Shown: piece after piece, positions 20,309-31,458 of the stretch
How the letters are laid out: each line of letters starts with the position of its first letter
How positions within the stretch are numbered: position 1 is the stretch's first letter
Origin: Aggregatibacter segnis
GTDB taxonomy: Bacteria; Pseudomonadota; Gammaproteobacteria; Enterobacterales; Pasteurellaceae
Length of the DNA: 64,000 nt
Assembly (NCBI RefSeq): GCF_003130075.1
Contig: NZ_NRCW01000006.1
Location: 36,180-100,179 of the forward strand
Direction: 5' to 3'
Translations under genes and position numbers: made by a program
The notes under the pieces: model-generated
Databases searched by the model: none
What the model saw: only the letters and a program-made list of their open reading frames with translations
Told to the model about the DNA's origin: nothing

Positions 20309-20779
20309 GTGAATTTAAATGCAACATTGATTGGTCAACTTATTGCGTTCGCAATTTTCGTGTGGTTCTGCATGAAATTTGTTTGGCCACCAATTATTAA
20401 TGCAATTGAAAAACGTCAAAGCCAAATTGCGAATGCTTTAGCTTCTGCTGAAGCGGCGAAAAAAGAACAAGCAGATACAAAAATGCTTGTTGAAAAAGAA
20501 ATTTCTCAAGCAAAAATTCAAGCCCAAGAAATTTTAGATTTAGCCAATAAACGTCGCAATGAAGTTTTAGACGAAGTGAAGGCAGAAGCCGAAGAACTTA
20601 AAGCTAAAATTATTGAACAAGGCTATGCAGAAGTTGAAGCTGAGCGTAAACGTGTTCAAGAAGAATTACGTATTAAAGTTGCGTCTTTGGCTATTGCAGG
20701 TGCTGAAAAAATTGTTGGGCGTACTGTGGATGAAGCAGCCAACAATGACATTATTGATAAATTAGTTGCAGAACTATAA
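20309..20779 (+). CDS. atpF: ATP synthase F0 subunit b
   Basis: A 156-residue stator subunit: one N-terminal membrane helix (about 6-25) followed by a long charged helix with Ala/Glu/Lys heptads that forms the dimeric peripheral stalk. It begins with GTG, preceded by a strong AGGAGG. It matches E. coli subunit b in length. Confidence 0.96.
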   Translation: MNLNATLIGQLIAFAIFVWFCMKFVWPPIINAIEKRQSQIANALASAEAAKKEQADTKMLVEKEISQAKIQAQEILDLANKRRNEVLDEVKAEAEELKAKIIEQGYAEVEAERKRVQEELRIKVASLAIAGAEKIVGRTVDEAANNDIIDKLVAEL

Positions 20780-20792
20780 GAAGGTTGAGCTT

Positions 20793-21341
20793 ATGTCAGA
20801 ATTAACTACCATAGCTCGCCCTTATGCTAAAGCAGCGTTTGATTTTGCCGTTGAACAAAGTACATCTGATAAAAGTGCGGTGGAAAAATGGAATGAAATG
20901 TTAGGTTTTCTTGCTGAATTAGTGAAAAACGAAGCAATGCAAAGTTACTTAACAAGTTCTTTTTCCGCTCAAAAACTAGCAGATACGGTGATCTCAATTT
21001 GTGGTGAACAATTAGATCAATATGGGCAAAACTTAGTTCGGTTAATGGCTGAAAATAAGCGTTTAGCTGCCCTTCCGCAAGTTTTTAAAGAATTTCAACA
21101 TTATGTTGAAGAATATAAGGCTATTGCGGAAGTTAAAGTAACATCGGCTCAACCATTAAGCGCCATGCAACAAGAAAAAATTGCTGCCGCAATGGAAAAA
21201 AGATTAGCCCAAAAAGTTAAGTTAAATTGCAACGTTGATAGCTCACTCATTGCTGGCGTTATCATTCGTACAGAAGATTTTGTGATTGACGGAAGTAGTC
21301 GTGGACAACTTGCCCGTTTAGCAAATGAGTTGCAATTATAA
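20793..21341 (+). CDS. atpH: ATP synthase F1 subunit delta
   Basis: A 182-residue protein linking the peripheral stalk to the top of the alpha3-beta3 head. [15 protein letters not shown] at the start and the C-terminal [18 protein letters not shown] are the family hallmarks. The ATG at 20793 was chosen, giving 13 bases after atpF; an earlier in-frame start would overlap atpF. An uptake signal (AAAGTGCGGT) lies in the coding region near 20874. Confidence 0.96.
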   Translation: MSELTTIARPYAKAAFDFAVEQSTSDKSAVEKWNEMLGFLAELVKNEAMQSYLTSSFSAQKLADTVISICGEQLDQYGQNLVRLMAENKRLAALPQVFKEFQHYVEEYKAIAEVKVTSAQPLSAMQQEKIAAAMEKRLAQKVKLNCNVDSSLIAGVIIRTEDFVIDGSSRGQLARLANELQL

Positions 21342-21353
21342 GAGGATTAGAAA

Positions 21354-22895
21354 ATGCAACTAAATTCAACTGAAATTAGTGAATTAATAAAAAAACGCAT
21401 TGCCCAGTTTAATGTAGAAAGTGAAGCGCGTAATACGGGTACAATCGTTTCTGTAAGCGATGGTATTATTCGTATTCATGGGTTAAGCGAAGTAATGCAA
21501 GGAGAGATGATTACACTTCCGGGTAATCGTTACGCAATGGCATTAAACTTAGAAAGAGATTCTGTTGGTGCTGTGGTAATGGGACCTTATGCAGATCTTG
21601 CTGAAGGAATGGAAGTTCAATGTACTGGCCGTATTCTTGAAGTACCAGTTGGTCGAGGTTTATTAGGTCGTGTTGTAAACACTCTTGGCCAACCAATTGA
21701 TGGTAAAGGTGAAATTGAAAATGACGGTTTCTCTCCAGTTGAAGTTATCGCCCCAGGTGTAATTGAACGTAAATCCGTTGATCAACCTGTACAAACCGGT
21801 TATAAAGCGGTTGACTCCATGGTACCAATCGGTCGTGGTCAACGTGAATTGATTATCGGTGACCGTCAAACCGGTAAAACAGCATTAGCTATTGATGCCA
21901 TCATTAACCAACGTAACTCAGGTATTAAATGTATCTATGTTGCTATTGGTCAAAAAGCATCAACAATTGCTAACGTAGTACGTAAATTAGAAGAACATGG
22001 TGCATTAGCTAATACTATCGTGGTTGCGGCGTCTGCGTCTGAATCTGCAGCGTTGCAATATTTAGCGCCTTATGCCGGCTGTGCAATGGGTGAATATTTC
22101 CGTGATCGTGGTGAAGATGCATTAATCGTTTATGATGATCTTTCTAAACAAGCGGTTGCTTATCGTCAAATTTCCTTATTATTACGTCGTCCGCCAGGTC
22201 GTGAGGCATATCCAGGTGACGTATTCTACTTACACTCACGTTTGCTTGAACGTGCTTCTCGTGTAAATGAAGAATACGTAGAAAAATTCACCAAAGGTGA
22301 AGTAAAAGGAAAAACCGGTTCTTTAACTGCTCTTCCAATTATTGAAACTCAAGCGGGTGACGTTTCTGCATTCGTTCCTACTAACGTGATTTCTATTACC
22401 GATGGTCAGATTTTCTTAGAATCTAACTTGTTTAACTCAGGTATTCGTCCTGCGGTGAACCCGGGTATTTCTGTTTCTCGGGTAGGTGGTTCTGCACAAA
22501 CTAAAGTTATTAAGAAACTTGCGGGTGGTATTCGTACTGCACTTGCACAATATCGTGAATTAGCGGCATTTGCTCAGTTTGCTTCAGATCTTGATGATGC
22601 AACTCGTAAACAACTTTCTCACGGTGAAAAAGTAACCGAATTGTTGAAACAAAAACAATTTTCTCCGCTTTCTGTTGCTGAGCAAGCAGTAGTGTTATTT
22701 GCGGTTGAATTTGGTTATTTAGACGATGTTGAATTATCTAAAATTGCAAGTTTTGAAACTGTACTTCTAGATTATGCAAATCGTAATTATGCCGAGTTTA
22801 TGCAAGAGCTTACTAAAACCGGTAACTATAATGATGAAATCAAAGATACATTAAAAGGTATTTTAGATAGTTTCAAAGCTAATAGTGCTTGGTAG
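21354..22895 (+). CDS. atpA: ATP synthase F1 subunit alpha
   Basis: A 513-residue non-catalytic nucleotide-binding subunit. Walker A is [13 protein letters not shown] (about 169-181), followed by the conserved [14 protein letters not shown] and the [17 protein letters not shown] segment. The length equals that of E. coli AtpA. Codon use is noticeably more biased than in flanking genes, as expected for a highly expressed gene. Confidence 0.98.
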   Translation: MQLNSTEISELIKKRIAQFNVESEARNTGTIVSVSDGIIRIHGLSEVMQGEMITLPGNRYAMALNLERDSVGAVVMGPYADLAEGMEVQCTGRILEVPVGRGLLGRVVNTLGQPIDGKGEIENDGFSPVEVIAPGVIERKSVDQPVQTGYKAVDSMVPIGRGQRELIIGDRQTGKTALAIDAIINQRNSGIKCIYVAIGQKASTIANVVRKLEEHGALANTIVVAASASESAALQYLAPYAGCAMGEYFRDRGEDALIVYDDLSKQAVAYRQISLLLRRPPGREAYPGDVFYLHSRLLERASRVNEEYVEKFTKGEVKGKTGSLTALPIIETQAGDVSAFVPTNVISITDGQIFLESNLFNSGIRPAVNPGISVSRVGGSAQTKVIKKLAGGIRTALAQYRELAAFAQFASDLDDATRKQLSHGEKVTELLKQKQFSPLSVAEQAVVLFAVEFGYLDDVELSKIASFETVLLDYANRNYAEFMQELTKTGNYNDEIKDTLKGILDSFKANSAW

Positions 22896-22910
22896 TAACG
22901 GAGAAATAAG

Positions 22911-25170
<2,260 letters not shown>

Positions 25171-25211
25171 TCACTTCAAGCTGATGCATATCAAACTTGA
25201 AGGAGAAAAAC

Positions 25212-25640
25212 ATGGCAACATTTAATTTAACAGTCGTAAGTGCAGAACAAAAAATCTTTTCCGGTAATGTGAAAAGTGTTCAAGCAACAGGTATTGAGGG
25301 TGAACTCGGTGTTTTACCAGGGCACACCCCTTTATTGACGGCAATCAAGCCAGGTATTGTTAAATTTACTTTAGAAAATGATAGCGAAGAAGTTATCTAT
25401 GTTTCTGGTGGTTTTTTAGAAGTTCAACCAACGATTGTTACTGTTCTTGCGGATGTAGCAATTCGTGGTCAAGAGCTTGATAGCGAGAGAATTCTTGCTG
25501 CTAAGAAACGTGCGGAAGAAAACATTCATCAACATCACCATGATGCTGATTACGAATTGTTAATGTCTAAACTTTCTAAAGAATTGGCAAAACTTCGTGC
25601 TTACGAACTTACTGAGAAGTTAGTGAAATCTAAACGCTAA
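25212..25640 (+). CDS. atpC: ATP synthase F1 subunit epsilon
   Basis: A 142-residue subunit with an N-terminal beta sandwich ([18 protein letters not shown], then [19 protein letters not shown]) and a C-terminal helical hairpin. The hairpin can extend to inhibit ATP hydrolysis. It is the last gene of the operon and is followed by an uptake signal and a large terminator. Confidence 0.96.
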   Translation: MATFNLTVVSAEQKIFSGNVKSVQATGIEGELGVLPGHTPLLTAIKPGIVKFTLENDSEEVIYVSGGFLEVQPTIVTVLADVAIRGQELDSERILAAKKRAEENIHQHHHDADYELLMSKLSKELAKLRAYELTEKLVKSKR

Positions 25641-25666
25641 TTTCACCGCACTTTAAAACCTGTATT

Positions 25667-25719
25667 AAATCTGCATTCTATAATCGAATTATCTCGTTAT
25701 TTAGAATGCAGATTTTTTT
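25667..25719 (+). terminator. Terminator of the atp operon
   Basis: AAATCTGCATTCTA pairs with TAGAATGCAGATTT around an AT-rich middle, followed by T7. The preceding bases contain an uptake signal (ACCGCACTTT, near 25645). Confidence 0.85.
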
Positions 25720-25730
25720 ATTTCTACTTC

Positions 25731-26402
25731 CTAATAATCTACATCTGTTTTTTTTAATCCGTTTACGATAGCAATACCCGCACTGGCCCCAATACGAGTT
25801 GCACCGGCATTTATCATTGCTAATGCTGTTTGTGTATCACGAATACCGCCGGAGGCTTTAACGCCAATATTGCCTACAGTTTGTTTCATTAGTGCAACAT
25901 CTTCTACGGTAGCTCCACCTTTGTTGAAGCCAGTAGAGGTTTTAACAAAAGCCACTTGCAATGCTTTACAAATTTCACAAGCATGGACAATTTCTTCTTT
26001 GGTAAGCAAGCAAGTTTCCAGAATTACTTTTAGTGGTACCCCATGACAGGCATTAAGAACACCTTGAATATCTTCTTTTACAGCTTGCCATTTTCCCGAT
26101 TTAATCCAGCCAACATTGATTACCATATCAATTTCATTTGCGCCGGCAGCGATAGCCTGTTCAGTTTCAAATGCTTTTACTGAAGTTAAATTGGCACCTA
26201 GCGGAAATCCTACAACGGTACAGATTTTTACATTGGAATGCGCTAATTTTTGTTTTGCTAAAGGAATGTAACCAGAATTAATGCATACAGAAAAGAATTG
26301 ATGGGCAATAGCCTCATCACAAAGTTTCAAAATATCTGCTTCGGTTTTTTCCGCGGTTAGTGCGGTATGATCAATGTAATGTGCAATTTGTTTTGCTTCC
26401 AT
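25731..26402 (-). CDS. deoC: Deoxyribose-phosphate aldolase
   Basis: A 223-residue TIM-barrel aldolase cleaving 2-deoxyribose 5-phosphate to glyceraldehyde 3-phosphate and acetaldehyde. The Schiff-base lysine lies in [14 protein letters not shown], the second active-site lysine in [14 protein letters not shown], and an upstream [10 protein letters not shown] segment is typical. The ATG at 26402 is preceded by a near-perfect TAAGGAGG at 26411-26418 on the minus strand; a longer in-frame reading would include this ribosome site as coding, so it is rejected. No other deo genes are adjacent. Confidence 0.95.
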   Translation of the reverse strand: MEAKQIAHYIDHTALTAEKTEADILKLCDEAIAHQFFSVCINSGYIPLAKQKLAHSNVKICTVVGFPLGANLTSVKAFETEQAIAAGANEIDMVINVGWIKSGKWQAVKEDIQGVLNACHGVPLKVILETCLLTKEEIVHACEICKALQVAFVKTSTGFNKGGATVEDVALMKQTVGNIGVKASGGIRDTQTALAMINAGATRIGASAGIAIVNGLKKTDVDY

Positions 26403-26653
26403 TTGTATTTCCTCCTTAGAAAAATAATCAAACAATTATAACTAAAATAAATTTAATGAACGTGATCCATTTAACGTTTCTAAGGTTTTGCCGTAAGTGA
26501 GAATAATCTTTGTGCTTTTTATTATAGGTATCAAGAAAAGAGAGAGAAAGTGCGGTGGGTTTTTACCGTGTTTTTCACTGCAATATTCCGTTAGAATGTG
26601 TCGAGAACAGTGGTTTTGCCTGCGTGGCTATTAAAATGTTATATGAGGTTGTA

Positions 26654-29377
26654 ATGAAAAAATGGTGGCGATATGCCTTGTTTGTTTTATTTGTGTTAGT
26701 GGTTGGGGTGTGTTCTCTGCCATGGTGGTTGACGCCCAAACAGGTAGAACAAATGGCTAACCATTTTTTATTTCCTGAATACCGTTTACAGCTTTCAGAT
26801 CAATGGTTGATGCAAAGTAGTGAACTACAACTTTCTGAATTACAGCTGGCTACCTCAGAATGCACACTTGCTAGGTTACAAAATGTTCGTTTGAATTGGT
26901 GGCCGCCTCGTCTTGAGGTGGAAAATACGGTAGTGGATTATGCTTGTTTTGAGCATTTGCCAGTGAGTGAAGAGTCAAAAACACCGTTAAAATTGACCGC
27001 ACTTTTTGACATTATTCCTGATAGTGAATTGGTTATTGAACATTTACGCATTAAAGGGCTGGATGAAATACAACAACCAATGTTACATCAATTGATTTCT
27101 TCTGATATGTCAGTAACCGCGCATTATGATGGTGAACAACTGCAGCTTCATGCTAATACTAGAACGAATGTGGGATTGCTATTACAACATCATTCTACTC
27201 TTATTCGTCAACATTCTGTCTTTCAATGGCGTGGACAAACAGATTTTCATCCCTCTACCACAGAGAACTATCATTTAAATTTCACATTGCAACTTAATGA
27301 TGAATTATGGCAGCCACCTTCACAGGGAGACATTATTCTGGATTGGCAGAATTCTCAATGGACTGTGGAAAAAGGACATTTTCAATTTGTTTGGAATGGG
27401 GTTGAGGGAAAAATAACCGCGCAAGATTTAACTCGAAATGCACCTTTGCTTGATATTCCTTTTACTTTTACGGAGAGCGGATTGGATATTTCTTGGGGGA
27501 CTTTTTATTGGACGTTTGATGGGTATCAGCCGATAAAAGGCTTCTTGGGTTTGGCTGCTCGTAAGCCACAAGAAGGTTGGCTACCTTTAGGCCTAGATTT
27601 AAACGTTATATTGCAAACCTTTGGCGAACAAGGCAAAGGGGAAATTGTTATTTCAGGTAAAAATGGTGAGATAGGCGGTGAAAAGAAGAATGCGCTTTTC
27701 TTTGATCTGACGACTCGAGGGGATTTACGTTATAACAATACAGTGGCGCAAACGAACTTGAAATATCATATTGGTGGTGACTTTGATTTGCCTTTATTGC
27801 GTTTTTACCCCGGCTCTATTTTTAAAATGGATAATTTACAGCCTGACTCAAAAATCCATGTGCGCATACCTTTAGATGATGTTCTAATTGGGCGCTATGG
27901 TTTAGAAGGGCGATTGCAAGCAACGTTGCAAGGATTTACACCACAATTTGAACAATTGGATTTGAAATTAGATGGGCTGGCACATGAGTTTATTGCCGGT
28001 ATTAAAACAATTTTTGAATTGCGTGATGAGCGACAAAAACTTCGTGTAGCTGAATTGCAGGCTGCAAATCGTTGGGATTGGACAATTGAAGGTGATGCGC
28101 TGTGGAAATCTTTAAAGACGCCGGTAAATATGAAAGGTATTGGTTTTTGGGAGGGGGATCATATTGAGCTTAACCAACTTTTTGCGCATTCTGGAAAAGT
28201 GAGTATTGATGGCGTCAAAATGGCTCCTCTTTCTTTAGAGCTGAAAGATCGTTTACGTTGGAATTACGAAAAACAACATATTCGAGGATTGATGCAAGCA
28301 AAAACTGACTGGATTGAATTTGCCTATGGTGGACGGTTTGAAAAACCGGTTTTTGGTTTAGGGATTGATGGAAAAAGCATCGATCACTTTAATGCTGCAG
28401 GGGATTTAAAAGCGGGTTCACTTGGTCCGTTAGATTTGTTTGCAACATATGAAAATAATGCGCTTAGCGGAAAAATTAGTTGGAAAGAACAATCGGCAAA
28501 AGTCTTCCAATCGTTGTTTCCACAACAATGGGAATGGATTATTCACCAAGGTAGTATTAAAGGGGAAAGTGATTTCGTTATTAATAGTAACGGCATTGCC
28601 ATGACAGGCATATTCAATTTACACCATGGAAAAATCACCATGCCGGATGGTGAAATTGAAGGGCTTAATATTTCTTTTCCTTTGAATTATCAAAATCTTA
28701 AATTAAAGGTTAAACCAACCCAACCGATTCATCTCTCTGTTAAAAATATGCGAATGGGAGTGCTTACAACGCATAATGGCGCATTTGATATATTCGGAAC
28801 ATATCCTTATTCAGAGCATCATCCGTTGACTTTAAGTAAAGTAAAAATAGGTTTGTTTGATGGAGAATTAACGGTAGATAAGCTGAATATTCCTCAGCAT
28901 CAAATAGCGAACCTTTCCTTTAAAAATATTGACTTATCACAAGTGCTAGAAATGGCGCAGTATAATCAGTTGAGTTTAAACGGACGGGCAAATGCAACAT
29001 TTCCTTTTTGGTTGGAACATAAAACTTGTTTGATTTGTAATGGTACGTTAGAGCAAGTTGGTAAATTACACCTTAAAGTGAATGAGAGTGTTGTGGATGG
29101 CTTAAAAAAAGGTGGTTGGACAGAAGGTATTTTGGTGGATTTACTTAAAGAATTGGAATTAAACGGTTCTCAGGCTTCCATTGATTTAGCGCCGAATGGG
29201 CAAATGACATTACGTGCGACTATCAATGGGTTTAATCCTACTAAGCAAAGCCATCATCCAATAACTTTAAATTATATGCATAGAGAAAATATGTTTGAGT
29301 TGTGGGACATGATAGACTACGGCTCGCAATTTGAACAAAAATTACAACATCGACTTTATCGGCAGTTAGAAAAATGA
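26654..29377 (+). CDS. ydbH: YdbH-family (AsmA-like) intermembrane phospholipid transport protein
   Basis: A 907-residue protein with one N-terminal membrane anchor (WWRYALFVLFVLVVGVCSLPWW) and a long, beta-rich periplasmic region with repeated short strands. It has no catalytic motif. YdbH, TamB and YhdP are bridge-like proteins that move phospholipids between the inner and outer membranes in E. coli. The C-terminal region includes LNISFPLNYQNLKLKVKPTQP and NGTLEQVGKLHLKVNESVVDGL, as expected for the family. ATG 26654 follows GAGG; an upstream in-frame reading exists but has no ribosome site. The next gene overlaps it by four bases. Confidence 0.85.
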   Translation: MKKWWRYALFVLFVLVVGVCSLPWWLTPKQVEQMANHFLFPEYRLQLSDQWLMQSSELQLSELQLATSECTLARLQNVRLNWWPPRLEVENTVVDYACFEHLPVSEESKTPLKLTALFDIIPDSELVIEHLRIKGLDEIQQPMLHQLISSDMSVTAHYDGEQLQLHANTRTNVGLLLQHHSTLIRQHSVFQWRGQTDFHPSTTENYHLNFTLQLNDELWQPPSQGDIILDWQNSQWTVEKGHFQFVWNGVEGKITAQDLTRNAPLLDIPFTFTESGLDISWGTFYWTFDGYQPIKGFLGLAARKPQEGWLPLGLDLNVILQTFGEQGKGEIVISGKNGEIGGEKKNALFFDLTTRGDLRYNNTVAQTNLKYHIGGDFDLPLLRFYPGSIFKMDNLQPDSKIHVRIPLDDVLIGRYGLEGRLQATLQGFTPQFEQLDLKLDGLAHEFIAGIKTIFELRDERQKLRVAELQAANRWDWTIEGDALWKSLKTPVNMKGIGFWEGDHIELNQLFAHSGKVSIDGVKMAPLSLELKDRLRWNYEKQHIRGLMQAKTDWIEFAYGGRFEKPVFGLGIDGKSIDHFNAAGDLKAGSLGPLDLFATYENNALSGKISWKEQSAKVFQSLFPQQWEWIIHQGSIKGESDFVINSNGIAMTGIFNLHHGKITMPDGEIEGLNISFPLNYQNLKLKVKPTQPIHLSVKNMRMGVLTTHNGAFDIFGTYPYSEHHPLTLSKVKIGLFDGELTVDKLNIPQHQIANLSFKNIDLSQVLEMAQYNQLSLNGRANATFPFWLEHKTCLICNGTLEQVGKLHLKVNESVVDGLKKGGWTEGILVDLLKELELNGSQASIDLAPNGQMTLRATINGFNPTKQSHHPITLNYMHRENMFELWDMIDYGSQFEQKLQHRLYRQLEK

Positions 29378-29583
29378 AAAAACACCTGAAAAAATCACCG
29401 CACTTTTTTTGCTTATTGCTTTGTTTTGTACTTGTGGCTTGTACCCCAACGATTCAGCTAGACACCCCTAAAGAAGGCATTACTATCAACATGAATGTAG
29501 TAGTAGATCATAATATCAGTGTCAAAATGGATGAAAAAACACAAGCGGCAACAGGTGCTAGCGTAAAGTCTTCGGTGAAATAA
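29374..29583 (+). CDS. ynbE: YnbE-family outer-membrane lipoprotein
   Basis: A 69-residue lipoprotein with signal peptide and lipobox VLVACTPTI, so Cys23 is the expected lipidation site. The core PKEGITINMNVVVDHNISVK matches the YnbE pattern. In E. coli YnbE is the outer-membrane anchor that stacks onto YdbH's C-terminus. It overlaps ydbH (ATGA). The third E. coli gene, ydbL, is not found next to it here; the next 80 bases contain only a terminator. Confidence 0.85.
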   Translation: MKKHLKKSPHFFCLLLCFVLVACTPTIQLDTPKEGITINMNVVVDHNISVKMDEKTQAATGASVKSSVK

Positions 29584-29621
29584 GGAAATTCCGCATAGGT
29601 TCGCACCGTATTATAAGAAAT

Positions 29622-29662
29622 AAAAAGCCTTTAAAACTTTTGTTTTAAAGGCTTTTTATTTT
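29622..29662. terminator. Terminator after ynbE, at the edge of the accessory region
   Basis: AAAAAGCCTTTAAAAC, loop, GTTTTAAAGGCTTTTT: a near-symmetric bidirectional hairpin. The chromosomal backbone stops near here and island DNA begins within about 120 bases. Confidence 0.85.
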
Positions 29663-29782
29663 AGTTTATTGGGCTAGGCTTATCTAAATTGTTAATTACT
29701 GTTATTGCTAGAACTGTATAATTTGATTTTTATTCCGTATAACTAAAATCTAAAGTGCCTATAAAAAATGGCGGTAATCGGG

Positions 29783-29957
29783 AGGTTTCGGAACGTTATA
29801 AAAAAGAGGTTTTTGGGAATTATCAAAAAGCGATTTAACCAGAAGATGATGATGGTTAGAAATATGAAAAATTGGCAGTCTCCGCGCGTCAGAGGTCCTG
29901 TGGAGGTGCTATTCTCTCAGGAGTACCTTTCAGTAAATCTGTTTTATCTGCCAACAT
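29783..29957 (-). repeat. Left copy of a ~165-bp island repeat
   Basis: About 165 bases are recognisably the same as 40849-41012. Shared blocks include AGGTTTCGGAACG, AGAAGATGATGATGGTTAGAA, CTCAGGAGTACCTTT and CTGTTTTATCTGCCA. The copies have diverged by substitutions and short indels. In both islands this stretch lies on the far side of the integrase from the att site. Short reading frames through it are not convincing genes. Confidence 0.7.
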
Positions 29958-30365
29958 CGCGGTATAAAACGACAACAGAGAAAATCTGCCGTCATCTTGT
30001 GCTTGATAGAATTTCGCTAAAAATTCTACCAGCTCGTCGGGGTTGATGGTGTTGATGCATTTCACGGGTGGTTCTGTTTGGCGGCGCGTTCTTGTTTAGC
30101 TTGGCTTCGTAGGTACGCGGATCAATATTATTTGCCAATAAGCGCTGATATTCCTCTCGCTTAGCGCGCACATCAGCAAGGGAAAATTCAGGATAGCTTC
30201 CTAAGCCTAATTTATCCCGCTTCTTGAGGTGAGGATGATAGTAACTAAAAATCCATAACTTCGCCCCAGTTGGCTTTATGCGTAGAATAAGACCGCTCCA
30301 TCGGAAAGCGTATATTCCTTCGATTTGCGCTTCGATTTTCTAATTTCTATTTTAGGTCCTCGCAA
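29947..30365 (-). pseudogene. Decayed P4-type integrase of an older island
   Basis: Minus-strand translation in pieces gives integrase segments matching the intact copy at 41371-42621. KEYTLSDG in one frame is followed after a frameshift near 30290 by GAKLWIFSYY, RAKREEYQRLL and NNIDPRTYEA. After further frameshifts and a deletion of more than 100 codons comes INTINPDELVEFLAKFYQ with DDGRFSLLSFY, then the match stops. Residue identity to the neighbour is only partial, so this is a distinct, older integrase rather than a recent copy. The catalytic C-terminal half is missing. The gap from 29663 to 30678 otherwise holds no gene that I can support. Confidence 0.85.
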
Positions 30366-30469
30366 AGAACCTATTTATATAAAAATTAGGGAGTAATTAA
30401 AAATTCTTCATCTGGGGAACTACACGGGGAACTAAAAAACGATGACTAGTAACTTATGTAGATTTACAA

Positions 30470-30538
30470 TAAAGCTTTTTAGATATTGGTTTGGTGGGTT
30501 GTTTATGTGGATTTATGCGGGATGACATGGATTGGTGG
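30470..30538 (-). repeat. Island-end sequence flanking the left att copy
   Basis: Similar to 42827-42908. Shared runs include TATGTAGATTTACAATAAAG, TTTATGTGGATTTATGCGGG and GATGACATGGATTGG. This is the integrase-side end of the older island and shows that two islands sit head to tail. Confidence 0.7.
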
Positions 30539-30555
30539 AGATCGTAGGAGTTGAA
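30539..30555 (-). other. att core, left copy (partial selC 3' end)
   Basis: AGATCGTAGGAGTTGAA, identical to 42909-42925, which is the T-arm/acceptor strand of the selC tRNA gene. The bases just left of it (TGGTGGAG) are a damaged version of the tRNA acceptor/CCA end (TGGCGGAAG). It marks the left limit of the intact island. Confidence 0.75.
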
Positions 30556-30609
30556 TTTAATACTTAATTAATTGTTTTTAAATGATTTAATTTTCACCAC
30601 ATCTAATTA

Positions 30610-30629
30610 TGGTACTATTTATAGTACTA
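30610..30629. repeat. TAGTACTA palindromes near the left att
   Basis: TGGTACTA (30610-30617) and TAGTACTA (30622-30629). The same 8-bp palindrome occurs four times near the right att (42705-42799). Candidate integrase arm or AlpA binding sites. Confidence 0.45.
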
Positions 30630-30678
30630 AAATTTTTTTAATCGTTTATTTTGTCTATTTTTCACACAACTTTTAAGC

Positions 30679-30873
30679 TCATGAGGGCTTTTTAAAATCA
30701 ACCCCATGCAAGCACTTTTCCCTACGGTTTAACCGGTCGAAAATTTGCTCCCGTTCTTCCTTACTCAAAGAGAGAAAAGCCGTACTATATCCACCATGTT
30801 TCACGGCATTAAATCGGCTGTTCTGATAGTTATCTGTATTGCTATTCGCTTTGACCTTTTGTATTTCCACCAC
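30679..30873 (-). CDS. Small hypothetical protein or gene remnant
   Basis: A 64-residue frame starting at GTG with no good ribosome site (a stop lies a few codons upstream). The sequence contains RFNAVKHGGYSTAFLSLSKEERE, a pattern seen at the N-terminus of some phage small proteins, and ends at a stop after KKPS. It could be the tail or start fragment of a phage gene. I do not recognise a function and give it low weight. Confidence 0.3.
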   Translation of the reverse strand: MVEIQKVKANSNTDNYQNSRFNAVKHGGYSTAFLSLSKEEREQIFDRLNRREKCLHGVDFKKPS

Positions 30874-30966
30874 CTCAGCATGATAGTTTTTTTACTCTAT
30901 AAAAAAGAGATTACGACAAATAAAAAATTAAAAAAATAAAAAAGAAAAAGTTTTTTTGTGAAAAGT

Positions 30967-31102
30967 AACCACTTCAACCACTTCTTAGGGTTGTTTTTAG
31001 TTTAACCATTTGAATTTAAATATAAAAATAGAAGTGGTTACTTGTTTCAGTTGCCACTTGGTAACCACTTATTTAGCCACTTTTACCCCTCAGTAACCAC
31101 TT
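30967..31102. repeat. AACCACTT iteron-like cluster, left
   Basis: AACCACTT occurs exactly at 30967, 30976, 31063 and 31095, and inverted (AAGTGGTT) at 31032; degenerate copies lie between. A matching cluster is at 41182-41273. The context ACCCC-YY-AGTAACCACTTT is shared by both clusters. Confidence 0.6.
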
Positions 31103-31144
31103 TTTAGCACGTTTTTAATGTGTTTTTGGTGAATTTTCTGCAAT

Positions 31145-31171
31145 AAAAAAGCGACTGTTTAAGCCGCTTTG
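31145..31171 (-). terminator. Possible minus-strand terminator without an assigned gene
   Basis: On the minus strand AAGCGGC, loop TTAAACA, GTCGCTT and T-run. No protein gene ends here on that strand; see findings. Confidence 0.45.
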
Positions 31172-31223
31172 TTTGGGTTATTCGGTTTCGCTTTCAATGA
31201 TCTGTACGTGTAAATTGGTATAA

Positions 31224-31293
31224 TTTATACACCTTTATACAAAATTATATATGCTTTGTATAACTATACATTGAATGTATAAAAATGTATAAA
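31224..31293. repeat. TTTATACA / TGTATAAA symmetric repeat array
   Basis: TTTATACA at 31224 and 31234 (10-bp period) and its inverse TGTATAAA at 31276 and 31286 (10-bp period), in a very AT-rich stretch. It looks like a binding array or origin-type region. The rest of 30874-31458 holds no gene that I can see. Confidence 0.6.
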
Positions 31294-31428
31294 TTGTCTT
31301 TTTTTTTTGAGCGCACTAATTTGAAAATTCTGTAACTCTTTCCGGTAAAAGGCACTTCCAAAGACAGGGTAACCAATCCACGGGGTTTCAGTCGTTACTT
31401 GGTAACCACCTCTAACCACCAGCAAAGA

Positions 31429-31455
31429 AGAAAAACGCGATCAAATCGCGTTTAA
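31429..31455 (-). terminator. Terminator of the downstream Fic gene
   Basis: Minus strand: ACGCGAT, loop TTG, ATCGCGT, then TTTTCTTC. It follows the stop codon of the Fic gene at 31459. Confidence 0.7.
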
Positions 31456-31458
31456 TGG

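Noticed and set aside
26465..26480. CGTGATCCATTTAACG before deoC as a CRP site
   Set aside because: Neither half fits TGTGA-N6-TCACA well enough.
29768..30046. A plus-strand frame of 92 codons across the left accessory region
   Set aside because: It runs across the conserved repeat and antisense to the integrase remnant, has no good ribosome site and no family-like sequence.
30967..31102. Short repeats as a CRISPR array
   Set aside because: The repeat units are only 8 bp, irregularly spaced and partly inverted, and there are no cas genes in the window.
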